Source of the DNA: Ferribacterium limneticum
GTDB taxonomy: Bacteria > Pseudomonadota > Gammaproteobacteria > Burkholderiales > Rhodocyclaceae
DNA length: 64,000 bases
NCBI RefSeq assembly: GCF_020510585.1
Contig: NZ_CP075190.1
Location: 1,116,501 to 1,180,500 of the forward strand
Reading direction: 5' to 3'
This document shows, one piece after another, positions 56,585-64,000 of this stretch. How positions within the stretch are numbered: position 1 is the first letter of the stretch; each line of letters begins with the position of its first letter. The translations under genes and the position numbers were made by a program. The notes beneath the pieces were generated by a model. That model was not told the origin of the DNA. It searched no databases and was given only the letters and a program-made list of their open reading frames with translations.

Positions 56585-57325
56585 GTGAAAAAAACAAAAA
56601 CGATCTTTCAGGACGGCAATCACAAATGGGTCGCCATCGTGCGCGATCCGGACAAGCAGAGTTTTCTGATCGATACCAACGAGTACCTGGTCACCCATGG
56701 CAGCCACGGGATGCTGCTTGATCCGGGTGGGGCCGAAGTCTTTCCGGCGGTATTTTCGGCCCTGTCGTCGGAGTTCGATCCCTCGGCCCTGACCGCTATT
56801 TTTGCCTCGCACCAGGATCCTGACGTCTGCTCGTCGCTGGCACTGTGGCTGGAATTCAATCCGCAAATGCGCTGCTATGTCAGTTGGCTGTGGGCTGGCT
56901 TCATTCCCCATTTCGGCGGCTCGACGGAAACTTTCGTGTCGATGCCCGACGAAGGCATCGACATTTCCCTCGACGGCTTGATGTTGAAGGCCGTTCCGGC
57001 GCACTATCTGCATTCGTCGGGCAATTTTCACCTCTACGACAAGGTCGCCAAGGTGCTGTTTTCCGGCGACGTTGGCGCGGCCTTGCTGCCGCCGGGCGAC
57101 GATGGCCTGTTCGTGGAAAACTTTGACGCCCACATTCGCCATGCCGAGGGCTTTCACCGGCGCTGGATGGGGTCCAATGAAGCCAAGCGGCGCTGGTGCG
57201 AGCGGGTTTCGCAAATGGATATCGACATGCTCTGCCCCCAGCATGGGGCCATTTATCAGGGGGCCGATGTGCAGCGCTTCATCAACTGGTTCGATGACCT
57301 GCAGGTCGGACTCTGCGGTAGCTGA
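56585..57325 (+). CDS. ODP-type diiron metallo-beta-lactamase-fold protein (oxygen-sensor-like)
   Basis: 246 residues of the flavodiiron-like MBL fold. Metal ligands appear complete: His76, Asp78 and Asp80 in SHQDPDV, His143 (or His140) in PAHYLHSSGNFH, Asp162 in FSGDVGAA and His220 in PQHGAIYQG. There is no flavodoxin or rubredoxin domain. This matches the ODP group, in which a Treponema denticola member works as an oxygen/iron sensor for a cytoplasmic chemoreceptor. The start is GTG at 56585 with GGGAGCGG upstream. It sits right after the chemoreceptor-tip-like gene and before hemerythrin. Confidence 0.82.
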   Translation: MKKTKTIFQDGNHKWVAIVRDPDKQSFLIDTNEYLVTHGSHGMLLDPGGAEVFPAVFSALSSEFDPSALTAIFASHQDPDVCSSLALWLEFNPQMRCYVSWLWAGFIPHFGGSTETFVSMPDEGIDISLDGLMLKAVPAHYLHSSGNFHLYDKVAKVLFSGDVGAALLPPGDDGLFVENFDAHIRHAEGFHRRWMGSNEAKRRWCERVSQMDIDMLCPQHGAIYQGADVQRFINWFDDLQVGLCGS

Positions 57326-57406
57326 TTGAGGCGGATTTGATGGTGGTCAAGGAGCCTGCCGGGGGGCAGCCCCGAGAATGGACCATCCTTAGCCACTGAG
57401 CACGCC

Positions 57407-57853
57407 ATGACCACCATTCGCAGTTTCATGACCGAAGACCATCGCCGTTGCGACGACCTGTTCGCCGAAGCCGAACAGGCTGTCAGCAAGGGAAATCTGG
57501 AACTGGCCCTGGTCGCCTTCGGACATTTCCGTTCGGCCATGCTGGCCCACTTCGACAGCGAGGAAAAAACGCTGTTCCCGACCTTCGAAGCCAAGACCGG
57601 CATGCGCATGGGGCCGACCCAGGTCATGCGCATGGAGCACGAACAGTTGCGCGGCCTCATGGATGATGCGATAAACGCCCTGAAGGCGGCCGATGCCGAT
57701 GAGTATCTCGGCCAGGCCGATACCCTGGTCATCATGATGCAGCAGCACAACATGAAGGAAGAGAACATGCTCTATCCCATGTGCGACCAGCATCTGACCG
57801 CTGAACTGCCGGCCGTTCTCGAACGGCTGGAAACGGAACTCTGCGAACAATGA
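57407..57853 (+). CDS. Hemerythrin-like HHE-domain protein
   Basis: 148-residue four-helix protein with the His/Glu ligand pattern of hemerythrins: His12 in TEDHRRCDDLF, HFDSEEKTLFP (His and Glu), MEHEQLRGLMDD and QQHNMKEENMLYPM. Such proteins bind O2, NO or iron. Its stop overlaps the start of the DUF2249 gene (ATGA), and the NnrS-like and SirB2 genes follow, suggesting an operon for O2/NO handling. Confidence 0.9.
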   Translation: MTTIRSFMTEDHRRCDDLFAEAEQAVSKGNLELALVAFGHFRSAMLAHFDSEEKTLFPTFEAKTGMRMGPTQVMRMEHEQLRGLMDDAINALKAADADEYLGQADTLVIMMQQHNMKEENMLYPMCDQHLTAELPAVLERLETELCEQ

Positions 57854-58077
57854 GCCACGCCAAAACCCCGCATGTCGTCGACGCCCGCTACATGGAACCG
57901 CCCGAACCCTTTGTGGCAACCATGGAAATGCTCGATACGCTCAAGGACGGCGAGAAGATGCTGCTCCTCCTCTTCCGCGAGCCGCACCCGCTCTACAAGG
58001 TGCTGCGCCAGAATGGCCATGATTACGAAACCGAATTGCTGCCCGACGGCACCTTCGAAATCCTGATCTCGCGCTGA
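57850..58077 (+). CDS. DUF2249 domain protein
   Basis: 75 residues. HVVDARYMEPPEPFVATMEM and LLFREPHPLYKVL with the closing TFEILISR fit DUF2249, a TusA-like fold often found beside hemerythrin and denitrification genes. Its function is not established. Translationally coupled to the hemerythrin gene. Confidence 0.85.
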   Translation: MSHAKTPHVVDARYMEPPEPFVATMEMLDTLKDGEKMLLLLFREPHPLYKVLRQNGHDYETELLPDGTFEILISR

Positions 58078-58117
58078 GTCAGCCGCTTCTCTCGACAATT
58101 CAGGCTCCCTGCAAGCG

Positions 58118-59419
58118 ATGCTGGCCTTCGAAAATGCACCGCCCTTCGCTGCGCCACTGCGCTTCTTCCTGACCGCGCCGCTCTTTGCGATGCTGGCCGG
58201 CCTGCTCGTCGCCTTCGAAGGGCCGGATATCTTCTCCTCGCGGTGGACCCCCGGCGCACTGGCGGCGACGCACCTGATCACCATCGGCTTCATGCTGCAG
58301 GTCATGCTCGGCGCGCTGATCCAGATTTTGCCGGTGGTCGCCGGAGCCAACCTCAAGCGGCCGCTGGCCGTGGCGCGCAGCGTCAACGTCGGCCTCTCAG
58401 CCGGGGCGCTGCTGCTGGCCGCCGGCTTCCTGTCGGGAATGCCCACTCTGCTAGGCAGCGCCGCCTTGATCCTGGCGCTGACCGTGCTGCTCTTTCTCGC
58501 CGCGACGGTCATGGCGCTGATCGGCGTGCCGACGACCAGCCCGACCATCCGCGGCATCAAATTCGCCCTGTTCAGCCTGGCCGGTGTCGTTGGCCTTGGT
58601 GTCGTCCTGGCGCTGGGGCTGGCCTATGGCTGGTCGTTGCCACTCGTGGCGCTGGTTGACCTGCATGCCGGCTGGGGGCTGGGCGGCTGGGCCGGCGTGC
58701 TGCTTGCGGCGATGGCCTACGTCGTGGTGCCGATGTTCCAGCTGACGCCGGGCTACCCGGCGCGTTCCAGCTGGTGGTTCCCGGTTTTCATGCTGCTCAT
58801 GCTTTTGCTGTGGAGCGCGGCATTGCTTACCGACTGGCCTTTGCTGGCCCGCCTCGGCCAGCTCGGCGCGGCACTGGCCGGTATCGCCTTCGCCGGTTTG
58901 ACCCTGCGCCTGCAGGGCAAGCGCCGGCGGGCCCGGCCGGATGCCACCTACCGTTACTGGCAGCTCGGCCTGACGGCTTCCATTTTTGCCCTTTTTTTGC
59001 TGTCGACCGTCGCAGTCTGGCCGGCGGCGACCGACATCGACGGCTGGACGCTGACCTTTGGCGTGCTGCTCGTGGCCGGCGGTTTCCTGCCCTTCATCAC
59101 CGGCATGCTCTACAAGATCGTTCCCTTTTTGTCCTGGATGCATCTGCAGAACAGCGGCCAGGCCAAGGTGCCGGCCCCGGCCATGAACAAGATTCTGTCC
59201 GAATCCGAGATGCACCGGCAGTTGCTCGCCTACGCCGCTGCGCTGGCCCTCTTGCTGGCGGCCATTTTCTTGCCGGCCTGGCTGGCCCGGCCGGCCGGGC
59301 TGGCCTTCGCCGTGGCCAACGGCTGGCTGTGGTGGAATCTGGCCAGCGCCATCCGGCGCTATCGCCTGCATCTGGCCGACATTGAGGCTGCCCTCGTAGC
59401 CAAACTGGCAACGCCATGA
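58118..59419 (+). CDS. NnrS-like multi-helix membrane protein
   Basis: 433 residues, about twelve hydrophobic helices. Conserved-looking His in AATHLITIGFMLQVMLGAL and in VDLHAGWGLGGWAGVLLAAM followed by YVVVPMFQLTPGYP; these resemble NnrS-type and related haem-associated membrane proteins found with denitrification genes. It overlaps the SirB2 gene (ATGA). Role in NO tolerance is inferred from context only. Confidence 0.75.
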   Translation: MLAFENAPPFAAPLRFFLTAPLFAMLAGLLVAFEGPDIFSSRWTPGALAATHLITIGFMLQVMLGALIQILPVVAGANLKRPLAVARSVNVGLSAGALLLAAGFLSGMPTLLGSAALILALTVLLFLAATVMALIGVPTTSPTIRGIKFALFSLAGVVGLGVVLALGLAYGWSLPLVALVDLHAGWGLGGWAGVLLAAMAYVVVPMFQLTPGYPARSSWWFPVFMLLMLLLWSAALLTDWPLLARLGQLGAALAGIAFAGLTLRLQGKRRRARPDATYRYWQLGLTASIFALFLLSTVAVWPAATDIDGWTLTFGVLLVAGGFLPFITGMLYKIVPFLSWMHLQNSGQAKVPAPAMNKILSESEMHRQLLAYAAALALLLAAIFLPAWLARPAGLAFAVANGWLWWNLASAIRRYRLHLADIEAALVAKLATP

Positions 59420-59787
59420 GCTATCTCGCCCTCAAGCATCTGCACGTTACCTGCGTCGTCCTCAGCGGCCTCGGCTTCTGCCTGCGCGGCTGGTGGATGT
59501 TCACCGAATCGCCGCTGCGCCAGCACCGGCTGACGCGCATCCTGCCGCACATCGTCGATACCCTGCTGCTCGGCAGCGCGCTGAGCATGGCCTGGATGAG
59601 CGGCCAGTATCCGTTTGTGCACGGCTGGCTGACCGCCAAACTCTTAGGCCTGCTCGCCTACATCCTGTTCGGGATGATGGCGCTCAAGCGTGGCCGGACA
59701 TTGGCAATCCGGGTGCGCTACTTCGGGCTGGCCGTGCTGGCCTACGTGTTTATCGTCAGCGTGGCGCTGATGCGGAACTACTTTTGA
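59416..59787 (+). CDS. SirB2 family membrane protein
   Basis: 123 residues, four hydrophobic helices, with LKHLHVTCVVLSGLGFCLRG at the N-terminus and HIVDTLLLGSALSMAW, both typical of SirB2 proteins. Function uncertain; in many betaproteobacteria it accompanies NnrS-like and hemerythrin genes. Last gene of this run. Confidence 0.87.
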   Translation: MSYLALKHLHVTCVVLSGLGFCLRGWWMFTESPLRQHRLTRILPHIVDTLLLGSALSMAWMSGQYPFVHGWLTAKLLGLLAYILFGMMALKRGRTLAIRVRYFGLAVLAYVFIVSVALMRNYF

Positions 59788-59792
59788 TAAGA

Positions 59793-59828
59793 GCTGGGAT
59801 GCCAGGCCATTGCGGCCTGGCATCCAGC
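59793..59828. terminator. Strong hairpin between convergent SirB2 and glpQ genes
   Basis: Arms at 59793-59808 and 59814-59828 pair over 15 positions with one bulged G and a five-base loop. No clear U-tract on either side, but its place between two converging genes fits a bidirectional terminator. Confidence 0.65.
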
Positions 59829-59835
59829 CGTGCGC

Positions 59836-61077
59836 TTAGTCGCGTGCTGCGCAGTGGCGCTGTTCGGCGCGGCTCAGGCCGGCACCGGTGAAGCACCGGT
59901 TGTAGCCATCTTTCTCCAGCTTGAACAGGGTCCGGGCGACGATGGCGGTATCGGTGAAATCCGAAAACACGCCATCGATGCCCAGGCGGTAGAACTGCAG
60001 GTATTCATTGATCGGGTTGCCGGCGTAGTCGTTGGCCAGCCGGCGTTGCTCGTTGCGGAAGGTCCAGGTATGCACCTTGATTCCGCGGCTATGGGCGCGC
60101 TCGATCAGATCGGTCGGTTCGGCCAGGAGGCGGGCGGCTTCACCCGGTCCGCTGACGCTGCCGTCGTTGATGGTGCTGACGATGTAGCGCTTCCAGGGGC
60201 CGATGCCGTAGGCGTAGGTGGCGATGTCGTCGAGGCCCTCGTCGGTGGCGAACCAGCCGAAGGTACGGGCGAGCAGTTCGGGCTTGCCCGAGGCGGTCCA
60301 GTCATACGGGCGATCGAAGGGGGCGTTGTAGGCCAGGCTGCCGTCGGCATTGACGTCATCGGCGTCGACCAGCTGGATCAGGCGGACCTTGGTCTTCTTG
60401 CTCAGCGCCTTGAGGTTGGCTTGCTCGAAGCTCTGGATGAAGACCGGGGCGTGACGATGGTTCCAGCCGGCGCGGGTGAGGGCGGCGAGCAGCTTGTCTT
60501 CGAGCGGCAGGCCGAGTTTCTGGTGGTAGGTCGGGTGCTTGGTTTCCGGGTAGATGCCGATGCTGCGGCCGGTTTCGGCCGATTTGCGCTTGGCCAGGGC
60601 GATCACTTCGTCGAAAGTGGGGATCTGGAACTTGCCGTCGAACTGCGTCGGGCGGTCGGCCGGGATCGGCTGCCTGGCGCGCAGGGTCTTGATTTCGGCC
60701 AGCGTGAAGTCGGAGGCGAAAAAGCCGCTTTCGAGGGCGCCATCGACCAGCATGGTGCGCTTGCGGGCAGCGAATTCGGGGCGGTCGGCGACATCGGTGG
60801 TGGCAGTGATGTTCGGTTCGTGGCGGGCGATCAGGACGCCGTCCTTGGTGGCGACGAGGTCCGGCTCAATATAGTCGGCACCGAGTTCGATGGCCAGGGC
60901 ATAGCCTTCCAGGGTGTGGTCGGGCAAATAACCGGCAGTGCCACGGTGACCGATGACCAGCGGCGCACTTTCTTCGAAATCTTGCTGATGATCGTGGGCG
61001 ATGGCTGGCACGGTGGCGGACAGGCTGAGGGCGCCGGCAACGACCAGGGCGACCAAGGGGAACGGGGGCTTGCGCAT
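59836..61077 (-). CDS. glpQ: Periplasmic glycerophosphodiester phosphodiesterase
   Basis: Cleaves glycerophosphodiesters to glycerol-3-phosphate and an alcohol. 413 residues. Signal peptide: MRKPPFPLVALVVAGALSLS then cleavage near AIA. Catalytic motifs VIGHRGTAGYLPDHTLEGY, DYIEPDLVATKDGVLIARHE (Glu, Asp and His metal/acid residues), IYPETKHP and VHTWTFRNE. GAGAGGAG precedes the ATG. The length and N-terminus fit the periplasmic GlpQ type rather than cytoplasmic UgpQ. Confidence 0.92.
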   Translation of the reverse strand: MRKPPFPLVALVVAGALSLSATVPAIAHDHQQDFEESAPLVIGHRGTAGYLPDHTLEGYALAIELGADYIEPDLVATKDGVLIARHEPNITATTDVADRPEFAARKRTMLVDGALESGFFASDFTLAEIKTLRARQPIPADRPTQFDGKFQIPTFDEVIALAKRKSAETGRSIGIYPETKHPTYHQKLGLPLEDKLLAALTRAGWNHRHAPVFIQSFEQANLKALSKKTKVRLIQLVDADDVNADGSLAYNAPFDRPYDWTASGKPELLARTFGWFATDEGLDDIATYAYGIGPWKRYIVSTINDGSVSGPGEAARLLAEPTDLIERAHSRGIKVHTWTFRNEQRRLANDYAGNPINEYLQFYRLGIDGVFSDFTDTAIVARTLFKLEKDGYNRCFTGAGLSRAEQRHCAARD

Positions 61078-61208
61078 GAGTGGCTCCTCTCAAGTGGTGG
61101 GAGAGGCTAGGCTAGATGCCGAATGTGACCCGGGTATGACATGGTATTAATACAGGGCATTCGGTGTTTATTACCGGGAGTCCGCTTGCGGGTATCCGAA
61201 TGGCATAT

Positions 61209-61236
61209 TTACCTGTCCTGTTTTCGGCGCTATGCT
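61209..61236 (+). promoter_or_regulatory. Possible promoter of the PEP-CTERM gene
   Basis: TTTACC (61209-61214), 16-base spacer, TATGCT (61231-61236), 32 bases before the ATG. Only a moderate consensus match. Confidence 0.3.
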
Positions 61237-61268
61237 TGCCCACCGAATAGTCCATCTGGAAAACAAAA

Positions 61269-61991
61269 ATGAAATTTCACCTTGCAAGTTTGGTCCTTCT
61301 CGCTGCGCTAAGCGGGTCGATGAGTGGTCAGGCTTATGCCTCGTCACCGACGCTGGCTTCCGGCGCCGCCAGTATCAGCACCGAAGGTGACACTTTGACT
61401 GTTTCGACGGACAGCCTTTTGCTTGAATGGAGCAGCTTTTCGGTTGCGGCTGGGCAAACAGTCGATTTCATTCAGTCGTCGGGAAGCTACGGCGTTTTTA
61501 ATCTACTGCAAGGGGGGGCGACTCTGGAGGTCTTCGGGGTATTGCGCTCGAACCGCCCTCTAACTTTGCTCGCCGAGAATATTTACGTGGCACCGGGCGG
61601 TGTCATCGATGCGCCAGGACTCTCTCTTTATGCCAGCCAGAGCGTCAATATGTCGGGGCTGCTTCAGGGCGGCGGCATGCTGACCATCGAGGCCCCGAGC
61701 TTGTTTGTCAAAGGGCCGCTGGTATCCGATGGGGTGGTACTGCAAACCGGGGATTATCAGGGCTCGGGTAGCTTGACCCTGGGGAGCCATGGTGGGTCGT
61801 TCAGTGCGATTACAAGCACCATGGCTATTTTTGATTTTCCGATAATTACAATCGATGTGGCGAATCCAGTCGTCTTGGTTCCATCACCTGTGCCAGAACC
61901 AACCGAGGCAGGGATGCTCGCCGTCGGGTTGCTGATGCTCTTTGGCTTGCGTCGTAGAGGCGTTGGCGGGGCATCTACGCGGACAGCCTAG
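61269..61991 (+). CDS. PEP-CTERM protein with TPS/haemagglutinin-like domain
   Basis: 240 residues. Signal peptide 1-24 (cut after AYA). Residues about 30-140 resemble the N-terminal two-partner-secretion domain of filamentous haemagglutinins: LLLEWSSFSVAAGQTVDFIQ, then SYGVFNLLQGG, LEVFGVLRSN and IYVAPGGVIDAPGLSLYAS, a beta-helix pattern. The C-terminus has a PEP-CTERM sorting signal: PVPEP at 207-211, a hydrophobic helix (214-227) and RRR (228-230). The product would be exported, processed by an exosortase and placed at the cell surface or in extracellular polymer. No exosortase gene is nearby. Confidence 0.8.
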   Translation: MKFHLASLVLLAALSGSMSGQAYASSPTLASGAASISTEGDTLTVSTDSLLLEWSSFSVAAGQTVDFIQSSGSYGVFNLLQGGATLEVFGVLRSNRPLTLLAENIYVAPGGVIDAPGLSLYASQSVNMSGLLQGGGMLTIEAPSLFVKGPLVSDGVVLQTGDYQGSGSLTLGSHGGSFSAITSTMAIFDFPIITIDVANPVVLVPSPVPEPTEAGMLAVGLLMLFGLRRRGVGGASTRTA

Positions 61992-62000
61992 GTATATTTG

Positions 62001-62032
62001 CGGTTTTGGCGATTTTTCCGGTTGACCGTAGC
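62001..62032 (-). repeat. Dispersed repeat copy 4
   Basis: Reverse-strand unit GCTACGGTCAACCGG, A-run, TCGCCAAAACCG between the PEP-CTERM gene and the reverse acoR-type gene. The neighbouring sequence to 62055 contains two further GCTGC/GCTAC-like words instead of the clean hairpin of copies 1 and 2. Confidence 0.75.
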
Positions 62033-62087
62033 AGCATGGCAGCAACGGGTAGCAGTGGTTTCGAGCGCGAGAGAATGCGTGTGCCGA

Positions 62088-62107
62088 ATCCCCGCTGACG
62101 CGGGGAT
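62088..62107. repeat. REP-like palindrome (ATCCCCGC-TGAC-GCGGGGAT)
   Basis: Perfect 8-bp stem (62088-62095 / 62100-62107) with tetraloop TGAC, 14 bases after the stop of the reverse acoR-type gene. It looks like the widespread short REP-type palindromes of proteobacteria; it may also act as a transcription end, though no U-tract follows. Confidence 0.55.
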
Positions 62108-62121
62108 GGCCAATTTCGGCC

Positions 62122-64000
62122 TTACATCCTTCCCAATTTGCGATACAGCGTGTTGCGGCTGATGCCGAGCTGGCGGGCGGCTGAGGAGATGTTGCCGCCG
62201 GCTGCTTCGAGGGCACGCATGGCGGCCTGGCGGCCGATGGCGTCCATGCTGTTGGCGCCTTCCAGCGGGGCTGCGGCCCACGGGTCGAAGCCCTGCGGTG
62301 CGCCGGGGGCGCTGGCCACGATGGTTTCGAACAGTTCTTCCGGCAGGTGGCTTTCGGTGATGACCGCTTCGTCGTCGTCAAGCAGGGCGATGGCGACGCG
62401 GATGACGTTGAACAGCTGGCGGATGTTGCCCGGCCAGGCGTAGTTCTCGATGGCGTGCTGGGCCTTTTCGGAGAAACGCACCTGCAGGCTGCGGGTCGTC
62501 GTTTCCGAGGCGGCGATCTTGGCGACCAGGGCGCGGATGTCGGTTCGTTCGCGCAGGGCCGGCATGGTGACGCTCATGCCGTTGAGCCGGTAATAAAGGT
62601 CTTCGCGGAAGGCGCCGCGGGCGACTTCTTCGCGCAATTTGCGGTGGGTGGCGCAGACCAGCGATATGTCGACCTGGATCGCTCGCGTGCTGCCCAGCGG
62701 CGTGACGCATCGCTCCTGCAGCACACGCAGCAGGCGGGCCTGCAGGTTGAGCGGCATGTCGCCGATTTCGTCGAGGAACAGGGTGCCGCCGTGCGCCTGC
62801 TGGATCTTGCCCGGGGCGCCTTCCTTGCGGGCGCCGGTGAAGGCGCCGCCCTGATAGCCGAACAGTTCGGATTCAATCAGCGTTTCCGGGATCGACGCGC
62901 AGTTCAGCGCGACGAAGGGGCCGGTGCTGCGCGGGCCGCTGTTGTGGAAGCCCTTGGCGAACATTTCCTTGCCTGCACCCGATTCGCCCTGGATGAGGAT
63001 AGGGATGTCCTTGCCGAGAATGCGCCGGGCGCGTTCGATGGCGGCCTGCAGGCGGGCGTCGCCGGTGTTCAGGGTATCCAGCGTCGGGCCGGTGGGGGCG
63101 GCGGTTTCGGGACGGCGTGGGGCACGGATGGAGGCTGGTTCGTCATAGACCCGCCCAGCCACGGCCAGCGGCGGCAACTGGCCGCGCAGCTGGACGTGCA
63201 GGGATTTGCCATTGACGTTGATCTCATAGCTGCTTTGCGGCATGTGGCGCAGGCGGTCGACCAGGGCCGAGAGGTTGCTTTCGAAGACCATCGAAAAGTC
63301 ACGGCGTACCGCATCGACCTGGCGAATGCCGAGCAGTTCGGTGCCGTTGCGGTTCACGGCCAGCACTTGGCCATCCGGCGAAACGGCAGCGATGCCCTCC
63401 TTCGGACTGCCCAGGTAATCGGCGCGAGTGTGGAAGCAGACGAGGATATCGCGGGTATGGATTGATTCAAACAGGCGTTTTTCGACGATGGCCGAGGACA
63501 TCCGGACGAGGCCCAGGGTGTGATGCTGGTGGCTACGGTAATCGCCGGAAATGTCGAGGACGCCGATCAACCGTCCGTCCGGCCCGAAGATCGGGCTGGC
63601 GCAGCAGGTCAGGAAGCCGTTGCGTTCGAGAAAGTGCTCGGCGCCCAGAATAGACACCGGGCCTTCTTCGGACAGGGCGGTGCCGATGGCGTTGGTGCCG
63701 CACTGGTTTTCGTCCCACGAGGCGCCGGCCGACAGCGCGACGCGATCGGCGCGGCTGACGAAATCGGCATCGCCGACTGTTTCGAGGAGCAGGCCATTGG
63801 CGTCGGCCAGGATGACCATGCTGCCAGACTCGCGGATCTGCTCGTAGACATGCTCCATGATCGGCCGGCCCTGGACGAGCAGGAAGCGGTTGCGGTCCTG
63901 CTCTGTTTTCAGGGCAACGCGATCCATGGCCTCGACGGCCGGGATGGCATTGCCTTCGCCCAGCCCGAAGCGCCGGCAGCGCTCCCATGAACGGAGGATG
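62122..64000 (-). CDS. AcoR-type sigma-54-dependent transcriptional activator, 5' partial
   Basis: The frame stays open to the window end, and the extra residues (ILRSWERCRRFGLGEG) match the AcoR N-terminus, so the start lies beyond 64000. Domains in order: GAF-like sensor (about first 200 residues), PAS-like part, AAA+ domain with Walker A GESGAGKEMFAKG, the sigma-54 contact loop GAFTGA, Walker B GGTLFLDEIGDMP, and a C-terminal Fis-type helix-turn-helix (ISSAARQLGISRNTLYRKLGRM split at 62122-62190). AcoR homologues activate acetoin or alcohol catabolism; the target operon here is outside the window. Confidence 0.93.
   Translation of the reverse strand, partial: ILRSWERCRRFGLGEGNAIPAVEAMDRVALKTEQDRNRFLLVQGRPIMEHVYEQIRESGSMVILADANGLLLETVGDADFVSRADRVALSAGASWDENQCGTNAIGTALSEEGPVSILGAEHFLERNGFLTCCASPIFGPDGRLIGVLDISGDYRSHQHHTLGLVRMSSAIVEKRLFESIHTRDILVCFHTRADYLGSPKEGIAAVSPDGQVLAVNRNGTELLGIRQVDAVRRDFSMVFESNLSALVDRLRHMPQSSYEINVNGKSLHVQLRGQLPPLAVAGRVYDEPASIRAPRRPETAAPTGPTLDTLNTGDARLQAAIERARRILGKDIPILIQGESGAGKEMFAKGFHNSGPRSTGPFVALNCASIPETLIESELFGYQGGAFTGARKEGAPGKIQQAHGGTLFLDEIGDMPLNLQARLLRVLQERCVTPLGSTRAIQVDISLVCATHRKLREEVARGAFREDLYYRLNGMSVTMPALRERTDIRALVAKIAASETTTRSLQVRFSEKAQHAIENYAWPGNIRQLFNVIRVAIALLDDDEAVITESHLPEELFETIVASAPGAPQGFDPWAAAPLEGANSMDAIGRQAAMRALEAAGGNISSAARQLGISRNTLYRKLGRM

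Noticed and set aside
1..64000. CRISPR array, prophage, insertion sequence or rRNA operon
   Set aside because: No regularly spaced direct repeats, transposase/integrase motifs, terminal inverted repeats or rRNA sequence were seen; gene content is normal chromosomal.

Overview
The window looks like chromosomal DNA of a GC-rich betaproteobacterium, most likely a Rhodocyclales relative (Dechloromonas/Azonexus/Accumulibacter type). This is inferred from the gene order carAB-greA-yhbY-rlmE-ftsH-folP-glmM-tpiA-secG-tRNA-Leu-nuoA..N, a class I PHA synthase, a Hox NAD-linked [NiFe] hydrogenase, NnrS-like/hemerythrin genes, a PEP-CTERM protein and an AcoR-type regulator. No 16S rRNA is present, so the genus is not proven. 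Coding density is high: no gap without a gene exceeds 300 bases. I see no insertion sequence, prophage or CRISPR array.

Layout. 1-13.1 kb is housekeeping: the end of a hybrid sensor kinase, carAB, greA, a DUF4149 membrane protein, yhbY (reverse), rlmE, ftsH, folP, glmM, tpiA, secG and tRNA-Leu(GAG). 13.2-27.6 kb is a complete 14-gene nuoA-N operon for respiratory complex I, closed by a strong terminator. 27.7-31.4 kb holds a Nudix hydrolase and, in reverse, an adenosylcobalamin-dependent ribonucleotide reductase with two NrdR-like boxes upstream. 31.5-36.1 kb runs in reverse: fabI, a kinase-like protein overlapping a Cys-based tyrosine phosphatase, a MaoC-phosphotransacetylase fusion and ackA. 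36.3-41.4 kb is hoxFUYHW.

41.5-46.3 kb has a DUF805 protein, a moxR-DUF58-DUF3488/DUF4129 operon whose last protein lacks the usual transglutaminase core, and a ComB-like phosphatase. 46.4-51.3 kb is an yhiI-rbbA-yhhJ-type ABC export operon with a palindromic operator near its promoter. 51.4-55.9 kb has a secreted protein of unknown function, uspA, an MBL/beta-CASP nuclease and phaC. 55.9-59.8 kb is a compact set that reads as O2/NO sensing and handling: a soluble chemoreceptor-tip-like protein, an ODP-like diiron protein, hemerythrin, DUF2249, an NnrS-like membrane protein and SirB2. 59.8-64 kb holds a periplasmic glycerophosphodiester phosphodiesterase, a PEP-CTERM protein with a TPS/haemagglutinin-like domain, and an AcoR-type sigma-54 activator that runs off the window end.

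How it works together: complex I and the Hox hydrogenase feed or balance the NADH pool; Pta/AckA, PHA synthase and an AcoR-type regulator point to flexible acetyl-CoA and carbon storage use; the hemerythrin/ODP/NnrS-like block and the oxygen-independent ribonucleotide reductase fit life across changing oxygen. The most unusual signals are the ODP + chemoreceptor-tip pair, the kinase-like/phosphatase pair heading the acetyl-phosphate operon, and a dispersed short repeat (core GCTACGGTCAACCGG followed by an A-run) found between genes and also inside open reading frames.
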